Below, one piece after another: positions 55,129 to 64,000 of a stretch of 64,000 nucleotides of DNA (positions within the stretch are counted from its first letter, which is position 1; each line of letters begins with the position of its first letter). This DNA comes from Asterias rubens. Lineage: Eukaryota > Echinodermata > Asteroidea > Forcipulatida > Asteriidae. The stretch lies in NCBI RefSeq assembly GCF_902459465.1, contig NC_047064.1, positions 5,730,762 to 5,794,761 on the forward strand. The letters run 5' to 3'. The position numbers were made by a program, and so were the translations under genes. The notes below the pieces were generated by a model. It was not told where the DNA came from, made no database searches, and worked only from the letters and a program-made list of their open reading frames with translations.

Positions 55129-55517
55129 TTAAAGGCAGTGGACACTATTGGTAATTACTCAAAATAAGTAATAGCATAAAACACCACTTGGTAACGAGTA
55201 ATGGGGAGAGGTTGATAGTATAAAACATTGTGAGAAACGGCTCCCTCTGAAGTGACGTAGTTTTCGAGAAAGAAGTAATTTTACACGAATTTGATTTCGA
55301 GACCTCAGATTTAGAATTTGAGGTCTCGAAATCAAGCATCTGAAAGCACAAAACTTCGTGTGACAAGTATGTTTTTTTTCTTTCATAGTTATCTCGCAAC
55401 TCCGACGACCAATCAAGCTCAAATTTTCACAGGTATGTTATTTTATGCATATGTTGAGATACACCAAGTGAGAAGACTGGTCTTTGACAACTACCAATAG
55501 TGTCCAGTGCCTTTAAA
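55129..55517 (+). repeat. Palindromic MITE family A, complete copy
   Basis: From TTAAAGGCAGTGGACACTAT to GTGTCCAGTGCCTTTAA. The centre GATTTCGAGACCTCAGATTT / AATTTGAGGTCTCGAAATC is almost perfect. Confidence 0.93.
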
Positions 55518-56033
55518 GAAAGTAAGCACCTCGGTTATTACCACGTTACTAACGTTATGATTGTTCCTTATCTTGATTCAAAGACATACACATACGGGAG
55601 TATTGGACACTTTTTAAAAGTAATTCGGATTTAAAGGAGATGTCGTTCCCCTTTAATTTATAGTTTAAAAAATGTAGCTCCTAAAAAAAGGCAAAGGCGA
55701 AACACAGCAAAACTGCAAAATTCAGAAAATGTTTGACGAAACCAGAACTATTGTCTTTGCAAAGGTTAGCCCTACAGCACCGTATACAAGTCCAAAATCA
55801 ATTGTTTTGAAACATCATGACAAAAGGTTTAGGAAGAACAATAATTGAAATACAAAAAAAAAAAACATTGCACAGCGTATAAAAAGCATAAAGAAACGGG
55901 TCCTAGATAACCAATCCCGCTGGTTTACCTTTAATCGTTGGATAAAAGTTTCTAAAACAAAACTACACATACTGAACTGGCTCTTCCTTCAAACAAATAT
56001 TGCAGATTTATTGAAAGGTTGCCGTCTATGTCC

Positions 56034-56194
56034 CTTTTCGAATCCACGGCTTCGACTTTGAGTTCGGCTTCAGGCTCCGTTCTTTTGTATGAAGCCCTGA
56101 ACACGTACGCATAGCACGCGCAATATTGTCAAAACAGCCGCGGGGCCAAGCTAGCCTGAGCCGAATCTGGTGCTAAAGCCGTGGTTTCGAAAAG
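56034..56194. repeat. Small MITE with CTTTTCGAA-CCACGGCTT ends
   Basis: CTTTTCGAATCCACGGCTT and AAAGCCGTGGTTTCGAAAAG are complements with one mismatch. CTATGTC flanks both sides (about 56026 and 56199), a possible target duplication. It lies about 95 bp past the homeobox stop codon, so probably in the 3' UTR. Confidence 0.75.
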
Positions 56195-56289
56195 AGCCTA
56201 TGTCTCTATTAGTGACTAGGTTTGTTTCATGTTTTCTTCATATATATTTTTAGTGGTAATAATAATATCTAGTCCAATTATCTACAAGT

Positions 56290-56566
56290 CTAGCTTAGTC
56301 CCGAGCGATGTAAGGTGCCAGGTGTTAGCAGCGGCCGTTGAGATGCCATTGCTGATGATGCCCCAACCGATGTCACCTCCTTGGTGAAACTTGACGGAGG
56401 AAGACCGCCCGGGAGACCCGGTGGTGGGTAAGGGGCGTACGCTGCTGCCGTTGCTGCCGTGTAAGGTCCGAGGGGAGAGTACCAGGGGGTCAGGAAAGGT
56501 GCCGTCCACAAGCCTTGGCGCTGGGCTATCTTCAGGCGGGCCATCATCTGCTTCTTCCATTTTGTT
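56290..56566 (-). CDS. Homeobox gene terminal exon
   Basis: 277 nt, acceptor tgttttcag. The frame is fixed by completing the helix: TKWKKQMMARLKIAQRQGLW, then WYSPLGPYTAATAAAYAPYP and a Pro/Gly-rich segment. A second open frame on the same strand overlaps it but does not continue the homeodomain. Confidence 0.93.
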
Positions 56567-59500
56567 CTGAAAACAGTGAAAATATTAAACTATGTTAGCT
56601 TGTTACCTTATAAAAAAAGTTGCAATCTTAAAGGCCTAAAGCAAAGTTTAAATATTAACAAGTGTTTTCCAAAACTGTTCGTACTCGATGACCCAAGTTC
56701 CCGTAATTGGCCATCCCTGTATTCGGCACTCTACTGTAAAGTACTCGTCCGATTCAAAAGCTGCAGAATTCTGTGTTCACGCGGAAATAACTTCAAGGTT
56801 ACTCCAAGAAAACAAAAAATTCCACCTGACGATCCATTACTACTCGAACAACTCATCAGAGAGTGTTCCTGTCTCGTAGTCTGCCATACCAGCAGAGCAG
56901 GTATATAGATCTTTCCAGTCAACCGTAATTAACTCCAATGGGTTACTACTTAAGAGACGATATTGTCACCCATAATAATGATGATTCTCGCCACGGGCAG
57001 GACCACCACCACCTAAGATCAATATTTTCTCCCAAGCGACAGTGCAAATAATTTGCTACAGCACAAACCACATAATCATGAAAGATAAAAAGCCTACATG
57101 TTCGGTGTTCTCTTCCTTGCAATGTATCTGTGTAGTTATAAGCTAAACTGGAATCGGCCCGGCGACACCCTGAGCGTTATGCTAAACCCAAATCAGGTGG
57201 AGTCTCCAGTTTCTCGGCTGAGTGTGTTATGATTGTTGGAGTGTAATGTATAATGGCGTTTGGTCGCTTCGGTCTACTGTCGTGTGGATTGTGACAAAAG
57301 GGGACAAATTGTTCCCGATTGTCAATGTCAGTTTAGGTAATTTAATATTTCAGGCGACACCCTGCATGGGCGTTATGCTAAACCCAAATCAGGTAGATTG
57401 TCTAGTTGCTCTCCTGAATGTGTTATGATCTGGCGTATGTTCGCTTTGGTCTACTGTCGTGTGGATTGTGACAAAAGGAGACAAATTCTTCCCGATTGTC
57501 ATTGTCAGTTTCAGTTATTTGCACATCTCTGATCTTTTGAAATGAGATTTTAAAAAAAAAGGTCTAAATTCCTGATTTATGTTAAAATGCGTGCTTTCAA
57601 GAGTGGAGTGTCTGTATAAGCGCATCACTTAATATATAAGAAATAAAACACACGTGCAACTTTAAGCTCGATTGGTCATCCGAGACACGATAAAATAGTG
57701 ACAGAACCTTGTTTTCACTGTTTTTAAATTTCACGATTTGAATCTTGCTTGTCAAAACAATTTTAAGGGTAAGTTTCACTATGGCCGTCTTAGGGTTATG
57801 CACGTTTACACTTTCAATGTATTCAACATTCAGCCTTGAGTTTGATGGTATCATCTGTGCCTGCTTTAAAACAAGATGGTCAGAGAAAAAAAAAATTATC
57901 GAGAAAACCATCACGACTGAAAAAAATTTCAACAGAAATAATATCAGCTGCATCTCCGCAAAAGGCGTTTAAACAACGATTTGCGCTTTATAACTCATAA
58001 AATGGCTCACTGGGTGCACGAAGCTTTGCAATCATTTTTAACCAAATACTATTGAAAGGGAAATCCCAATGTTATTCCACCCGTCTGTGTGTTGGTTTGA
58101 ATTGTATAATTTGTCACAAAATATGTGCCAAGCCGGCAGCTGTTGTGATTGCTCAAACATGGGTTTATTAAGCCATAAACAAGAGATATCTAATTTTAGT
58201 TACAATTCACAAAAAGGTGTCAATGGCCTTGTCACTGCCGCGGCAAGACAGTTTCTCGCCCAGGACAATGTAGCCCGTGATACAGCAAGTAACTATCTAT
58301 AATAACATGGTGTTAATATCACCCTTGGTGAATCAAGACGCATCTAAGTATCGTATGATCTTCCCGGGTGTCGAGTTGTCTTTTTGGGACTCTCTCTCTC
58401 TCTCTAATCTCTCTCCCTCATTCTCCAAGGGATAAAGTATCTCTGTGTTCAATACGTGACTATATGTCGCAAATACAATCCTTGTTTCTTGCTCACCCTC
58501 CCCGACCATCCCCGCTGGCGTATTTTTGTTACCCCGCAGAAGGTTTTGTGTAGACTGCCAATTCCTGGCTTGAGTAGGCGACTACGTTGCAATGCTTTTT
58601 TAAATAACCCTCCAATTGGTGGGGGTGCATAACGGCGTTATAATAATTATATGGAACTCGGGCTTGCTTTCCCCTTTTGAAATAATCCTCCAAGAGAGAG
58701 CACGTACATGGAGGCGTTTATTAGAAACGTAGTCTCATCCCAAGACAGTGTTACAGTGCAGAACCCCTCGCTGCGGTGTAATGCTTCCCGCTGAGGCCAA
58801 GCTAGACTCGACTCAAGTCCCAATCCCGTGAAAGTCCTATTATGTCCAGTCCCTTCGCCTAACCTCTTGGTCGGGACCACAATAGCATGGGTAAGATAGT
58901 TGGTAGGATATGCTCAGGGACCTCTCGCACGAGAACGGGACTTGAATCAAGTCTAAGGACAAGCGTGCGGCGCTGAGCGACAGGAGGAGAGAGTAACAAC
59001 AACGCCGCATCATTCGACCGAGATTTCCCTCACAGAAACTCATTTAACCGCTCGGCGGTGATCGAATCTGCCGCCTTTGGCCAAGTCAAGAGCGGTGTAT
59101 AAATAACGCTTATCCGTCTTTAGATAGCTCTTCAGTGGTCATGAGGATTGACTGAACCCGCTAAACACGGCATCTTAACCAAGCCCCGCAAGACACTACC
59201 TGAAAATTGATACCGGGACGCAACGACCCGTCCCAGGTTGAAGTAGACACGGTGGCTCCGACATTTGAGACGGAAACTTGCTTTGCCTCTCAAAATGTTA
59301 TCCACCAGCATCCCCGCACCCCCTTACACACTAAAACACGCAACTTGCATTACCCCCAGAAAGAATCAGAAAAAGGGGATCCCAGCACCCCTAAAAGCAC
59401 ACCAAAACAGAACTTACATTACCTACAAAAAGAGTTACAAGAAGGGGGGGACAAGGGTTCCTGTAAAAAAAAGATAGCTACAAGTGTGGCATTAATGATT

Positions 59501-61981
59501 GCACGAGGACGAGGGGGATGAGGCGTATAGCGCAAGGGGCAGCTTAGCCCGAGTGGCCGGCGGGCAAGTGTTAGCTTCCACCCCGGAGGGAGATTCGGCT
59601 CCGTCTCCGGACGGTGTTTTTTAATTGGTTCGAATTCTAATTACGGGGAAATAAAAGAGTTGACGGTGGTTTATACAGTGGGTACACGTGTATGCTCTGA
59701 AACGGTATAGGTTCACCTGCAAGAGAAGCAAGACGTCCAGTCAAAAGGGTCAGTTTGAGATTACAGAATGAAAAAAAAAAGGGTCTCAGTTATCACGAAG
59801 TCTTGTCAACACGCGTCCATTTGAAACACAATTTTCGGATTTTAAAACGTTAATTGAAAAATAAAATGTTGAACACTCGGATTGGAAATTGATACCAAGA
59901 AGAACAGCGTTCCAGACGATTAATCTGCGGAGGCTGAGCAAATATTGTTAAGTCAATATTGCCAAACCATGCAGAATTGATAGATTTCTAACTAGCTGGT
60001 TTATAAATTTATAGACAAAGTTTACAAACTGTTTACAGATTGCCAATCCATGCAGAATTTATAGACTCAGTAATTGTTTATAATTTATATCAACACCCTT
60101 TATCTCAGCATTCCCAAATCCCCACCAAGCCTGCAATTTCACCAAGCCACAACCCCAACCTTTTTTCTACAACACCCGATCGCTCAAAAAGCTAAAACGC
60201 AACTGCAAGACAAGCAAGTATAGTTGATACATCCATTGAGATACTCACTTCCCAAGCAGATTGCTCGGGTTGTACCCGGACATCGGCGCTAATTAGTCAC
60301 AAGCTAGGAGCTGATGAGTGGGAGAAAGGACATTTTGGATTATTCTTTAGTGTTGCTCACTTGAACTGTCCCCGGGTTAGTGCTCAAGGGCAAATAGAAA
60401 GAGCTAGCACGGCCGCGGCCGGTCGGTGTTAGAAATTGATTGTTGGTCTCCAGCGGGTTAAACACTCAATTGACAAGCAAATGCGTCCGTGTCTGTAAGG
60501 CCAAAAAATTTTTAAAAAAAAAACAGTTAATCGTGTCCTCCCTCATCCTTATTTTTTTTAGGCCGCATCATTTTTTTCTATATTTTTTTCTTTCTTCAAA
60601 CAGACAGATTCTCTGTGTATTTCTCATTATATAATCTTTTAAAAGCTTATAAAGTAGGTGGTGACTTTAAACTGAAGAATAGATTGGCCAGTTTGAATTA
60701 AAATGCTTGGCGGGCACCATTGAAAGAAATTAAACAAAGAAGAAGAAAAAAAGGGCCGCATCCTCCTCTTTTTGGAAAAACCCGGACGATCAACTGGTAT
60801 TTTGTTTTACTTGGCCTAATACGAGAAGTGCTACAATACGGAAAAACACACAGACTACGAGAGAGCCGCTGTTTCAATTTGGACCGTGGTCTACCGTGGA
60901 TCTCAGCGAGACCACGGCGCTCGTGAAGCCCCCTAAAGGGAATCGATACATCCCCCCTCCGTGTTCCCGTGTAATAGGTCTCTCGCGCCGTTTCCATTAA
61001 AGATTATCGTTTCGGCTTGATGGGATTTGTTTTAGTGTAAACGACATAATTAATAAGCCATTTCCTAATATCATTGGGTCATTGATTTGGTTGTGTGTGG
61101 GGGGGGGGGGGGTAGGGCTTGAGCTGCTGCGCCTTCAAACATGGCTCCGAGTGTTGTTCACTCATTAGACGTTGATGACGAGCAAGTTTGGGAAAGGTTT
61201 CTCATGATTGCGTACGCAATCGATTTACAGAGAGTTTGGCCATACGAGAGTCAATGGGGGATCCCGTGCTTGATGGTGGTGTAGGCTAGGGCTGTGTGTG
61301 TGTGTGCAGAATGTGGCTTTTAATGGAACACGCAGCTATTTCAGCTGACGGTAGACCGTGTCGCCGATCCATCGATCGCCAACCCGGCCCGAAAGTCCAT
61401 AATACCAGGTCTAAAACTTGTTTGTTTCTGAGCTTTGGAGGGAAAGGATTCTTCAAATCAAATCATTCCAAACCAAAACTTTGCTTTAACAGAGAAGATT
61501 GCTTAGTGATGACAATTACTTCATACCAACAGATCCCATTTAGATGACTGTTAATTTGAAACACTTATTATACATGTATATAATGTATTGAGCAAATTAA
61601 CCCAGTTTGACATTAAGGCAGGAAGCATTGAGCATTAGAAATTAACAATCGACACTATCTCACAATATTTGTTGGGGGAAAACGCAAGAAACAAACTCAG
61701 AGTGTCATCATTGCATAAGCTTATCTCCATCTAAACTTTGAAAAACAATCAAGTTGGTTTATGTGGGTTTGTTTTTATTCACCTTCGATTTTGGAACCAC
61801 GTCTTGATTTGCGTCTCGGTGAGGTTGAGTGCCATCGATAGCTCTAGTCTCTTGCTGACACTCAGATACTTGTCGGCCTTAAACTCCTCTTCAAGACGCT
61901 CCAGCTGTTTGGAGGAGTAGGCCTGCCTCGGTTTCCGATCTACCCCGGGCTTCCTCGGTCTTCTACCGAGAGGTTTGGGAC
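56290..61981 (-). CDS. ANTP-class homeobox gene, 3' two coding exons (Msx-like candidate), partial
   Basis: Exons 61783-61981 and 56290-56566 join as CGA AG|A across a 5.2-kb intron. The homeodomain begins RKPRQAYSSKQLERLEEEF, carries KYLSVSKR and TETQIKTWFQNRR, and is completed by TKWKKQMM in the next exon. Signature residues L16, F20, W48, F49, N51 and R53 are present, with Q50 as in most ANTP-class proteins and Y8 replacing F8. The codon for R53 is split by the intron. After the domain come RLKIAQRQGLW and a Pro/Ala/Gly-rich C-terminus ending at TAG 56290-56292, 91 residues from the junction. It should be a nuclear transcription factor. The homeodomain looks NK-like; the best guess is msxlx, a gene of the deuterostome pharyngeal cluster, but that is from memory and other NK-like genes are possible. 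The acceptor at 61982 needs one base from an upstream exon, which was not identified within the remaining 2 kb. Confidence 0.93.
57162..57535 (+). repeat. Two-copy direct repeat of about 192 bp in the homeobox intron
   Basis: GCGACACCCTG at 57162 and 57354 starts each copy; both share GTTATGCTAAACCCAAATCA, GGTCTACTGTCGTGTGGATT and GACAAATT-TTCCCGATTGTC. The copies have diverged by scattered changes and small indels. Confidence 0.87.
57536..61782. other. Homeobox gene intron, remaining sequence
   Basis: Mostly single-copy-looking DNA with few recognisable transposons. It has a CT microsatellite at about 58388-58420, a poly-G run at about 61079-61092, a TG run at about 61292, and a small hairpin CCGTGGTCT / AGACCACGG at 60884-60917. 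The plus-strand open frame 59207-59521 repeats NLHYPQKESEKGDP / NLHYLQKELQEGGD but shows no family resemblance. Confidence 0.5.
61783..61981 (-). CDS. Homeobox gene exon with most of the homeodomain
   Basis: 199 nt, acceptor ccctcgcag, donor gtgaat. It starts GPKPLGRRPRKPGVDRKPRQ and ends in the third helix at NR plus AG of the next Arg codon. Confidence 0.96.
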
Positions 61982-63640
61982 CTGCGAGGGAAGAAATTAT
62001 CAAAACGTGTAGACGGTAATTGGATTGATTTTTCTTTGAAAATAATATGTCAAACATATAACACACGTCAAATTAAGGCACGGTATAAACGTATTATTTT
62101 CCGATTACCCCGGTACATACTTCCTGCGAATGCGAAGCGAGTTTTGCCGTCATAAAAATCGCAACAATTCGCCGCATGTGTTGAGCTGTGTTCAACTCCT
62201 GCGAAACATTCGCTGCAAAAAACAGGGAAGGGGTGGGTTGCTTTTAAATTTAAATTAAGACTTATGTGCATTGACGATAGCCTGCTCCTAATAGTCATAA
62301 AGTCAAGTGACTGCAAACCAACCCGTTGCTCTTCTTCCCCGATGATTTGACTACACAAGTTCATTTTAAGATGTTCCTTTTTGTTGAACTGATTCTGCGA
62401 AGTTTCGATCAAGACGTCTGGTGCTGTATACAGAACAATGTATGTGTTCAAACGTCGATGGAAAATAAAAATGCTGATTTGTTTTTGTACCTGGTGTTTA
62501 TTAATTATTTTGATGGGAAATACAAAGTTTCTTTCTGTCTTTTCATTTTATTTATATTTCATTGTTATTTTATTTATCTGGGTGTCACCAAAGCTGTGTG
62601 ACCTGCCGAGCAAATAACCTCTAAACATTTATAAATAAAGTAGAATGTAAACGGTATAGTAAATAATAAAATACTGAAAGTCATTGTACTTTCTCATTGT
62701 TAGTGATTGTTTAAATCGAGAAGAAGGATTATAAGTGCTGTTTAAATCGTCCATCAATAACCCCAAAAGACAACGGGTTAATTAAAGGTAACCTTATCTT
62801 ATTTACGCTCCTGGGTCAACATTGACCCGGATTCATGTCCCATGGAGCTTGACCCAGTTTGAAATCATTACAATCATTGAATCTATACAAAGTATAGCTC
62901 AACTGTCGTGGTAGCTTTAATGATAAACACGCGATGAAAAGCGTTCACCAAAACGTTTTATTACAAAGAGTCCACGTTAATGAATGCTAAACTCCAGGTA
63001 ATATGGCCCAGTTAATAACCGGCTGGGTTTTAACTCGATTGTGTTTGAGAGCGTATACATGCCCTAATTATAAGAAACTCGTTTATCACCAGTTTCCCGC
63101 CTAAAAATGACAACTCACTCTTAGCTTCAGATCGCGCGTGCTGTACTTGTAATGTTGAGTACCTAAAAGTTCGTTATACAATGGTAAACAGAATAACAAT
63201 GACGTAAACCGGCGTATTAATAAACAAAAATCAGATACATTTATGTTGTTCCTTTGTGAGGGGGTCCTCCCTGTCTGACGTAATTATTCCCCAACGATCT
63301 ATACAGCTTTATAAATGGCCAATCTTGTTTGTTAAAATATCAAGCTTAAAAGACCACAAACGAGGGAATTGAATTACGACGCGGCGTTAATGGAGCGCAT
63401 AAACGGCAGCACGGGGTATGTGATTAGTGGACAGGTGCGCGTCTGCCGGCCAAGGTAGTGGGGGTGATCAGGCGCCGTGTGGCATGGGCGAGAGGAGACT
63501 TTGGCTCATAATACCTGAGAAATCCGTCTTGGCAATGGACTGTATACCTCTTGGTTTGAGAATTTGAAATTAAATTAACATGTCCTCCATATCATGTGTG
63601 TTTATACAAGCAAACATGCCATAAAGACATGGAAAAGTAT
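61982..63640. other. Sequence 5' of the homeodomain exon
   Basis: This should be intron or upstream sequence of the homeobox gene. No exon with a fitting phase-1 donor was recognised. A diverged family F MITE piece (CATACTTCCTGCGAATGCG) lies at about 62110-62220, and GGGTCAACATTGACCC at 62813-62828. Confidence 0.5.
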
Positions 63641-64000
63641 TAAAGGCAGTGGACACTATTGGTAATTACTCAAAATACTTATAAGCATAAAAGCTTTCTT
63701 GGTGACGAGAAATGAGGAGAGGTTGACACTGTGAGAAACGGCTCCCTCTGAAGTGGAGTGGTTTTCGAGAAAGAAGTAATTTTCCACGAATTTGATTTCG
63801 AGACCTCAGGTTTAGAACTTGAGGTCTAGAAATCAATCTAAACGCACACAACTTCGTGTGACAAGGGTGTTTTTTTCTTTCATTATTATCTCGCAAGTTC
63901 GATGACCGATTGAGCTCAAATTTTCACAGGTTTGTTATTTTATGCATATGTTGAGATACACCAACTGTGAAGGCTAGTCTTTGACAATTACCAATAGTGT
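63641..64000 (+). repeat. Palindromic MITE family A, copy cut by the window end
   Basis: From TTAAAGGCAGTGGACACTAT through centre GATTTCGAGACCTCAGG / CTTGAGGTCTAGAAATC to ATTACCAATAGTGT at the last base. Confidence 0.92.

Larger units (their letters stand above)
47283..56289. other. Gene-free interval between Canopy and the homeobox gene
   Basis: It begins with the Canopy 3' UTR (AATAAA at 48905-48910 is one distant candidate signal) and ends with the homeobox 3' flank. From 48.9 to 52.7 kb repeats are sparse; open frames are short and unrecognised. A GC-rich patch with GGGGCCGGCCGCCCGAGC lies at about 50262-50279, poly-C runs at about 48481 and 50417, and a TA microsatellite at about 48825. 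From 52.7 to 55.5 kb several MITE copies cluster. Confidence 0.55.

Noticed and set aside
56282-56560. Minus-strand open frame beginning MEEADDGPPED
   Set aside because: It is the shifted frame of the homeobox terminal exon; only the other frame completes the homeodomain helix after splicing.
59207-59521. 104-codon plus-strand open frame with an internal peptide repeat
   Set aside because: The repetition reflects a short degenerate DNA repeat. There is no family match, and it lies antisense in the homeobox intron.
59540-59630. tRNA-Ser or selenocysteine-like sequence (TAGCCCGAGTGG ... GATTCGGCTCC)
   Set aside because: No acceptor stem, and the B box lacks the invariant pattern; a chance GC-rich resemblance.
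62068-62451. Possible 5' exon of the homeobox gene
   Set aside because: It runs over a MITE fragment, has no donor in the required phase, and shows no EH1-like or homeobox-associated motif.

Overview
This is AT-rich animal nuclear DNA with short, intron-split coding exons, dense short palindromic elements (MITE-like) and tRNA-derived SINEs. The gene set and the repeat families fit an echinoderm, most likely a sea star. The species call is an inference from remembered repeat families; no search was run.

Five protein-coding loci can be supported. (1) A single-exon class A GPCR on the minus strand (4035-4997). (2) A CDC42 small effector (CDC42SE/SPEC) on the plus strand, with four coding exons between 8988 and 17362. 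(3) A signal peptide peptidase-like 2 (SPPL2) intramembrane aspartyl protease on the minus strand, with 14 coding exons from 40476 down to 28830; the joined frame is 599 residues with PA domain, YD, GFGD and PAL motifs. (4) A Canopy/CNPY2-like ER protein on the plus strand, with five exons from 42224 to 47282, 191 residues, six cysteines and a KSEL tail. (5) The 3' two exons of an ANTP-class homeobox gene on the minus strand (61783-61981 and 56290-56566). An intron interrupts its homeodomain codon 53. It most resembles Msx-like (msxlx); its 5' exon(s) were not found and probably lie beyond the window. All splice junctions given are GT-AG and phase-consistent.

Layout: 1-8 kb holds the GPCR and several foldback elements. 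8-18 kb is CDC42SE. 18-28 kb is gene-free, with the probable CDC42SE 3' UTR followed by repeats. 28.5-40.5 kb is SPPL2, with repeat-laden introns. 40.5-42.2 kb is a head-to-head intergenic region with hairpin insertions. 42.2-47.3 kb is Canopy. 47.3-56.3 kb is gene-free. 56.3-62 kb is the homeobox gene with a long intron. 62-64 kb is its 5' side.

The repeat landscape is the most unusual part. One ~385-bp palindromic family has about 14 copies or fragments, each complete copy with a perfect central hairpin. Two elements have exact 9-bp target-site duplications: an 82-bp near-perfect hairpin and a 764-bp foldback. Several unrelated tandem arrays share a unit of 146-153 bp, and one of them appears to have grown from the end of a MITE. 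The palindrome TACATGTA occurs about 32 times, almost all of them between 6 and 47 kb. No CRISPR, rRNA, functional tRNA or prokaryotic feature was seen.
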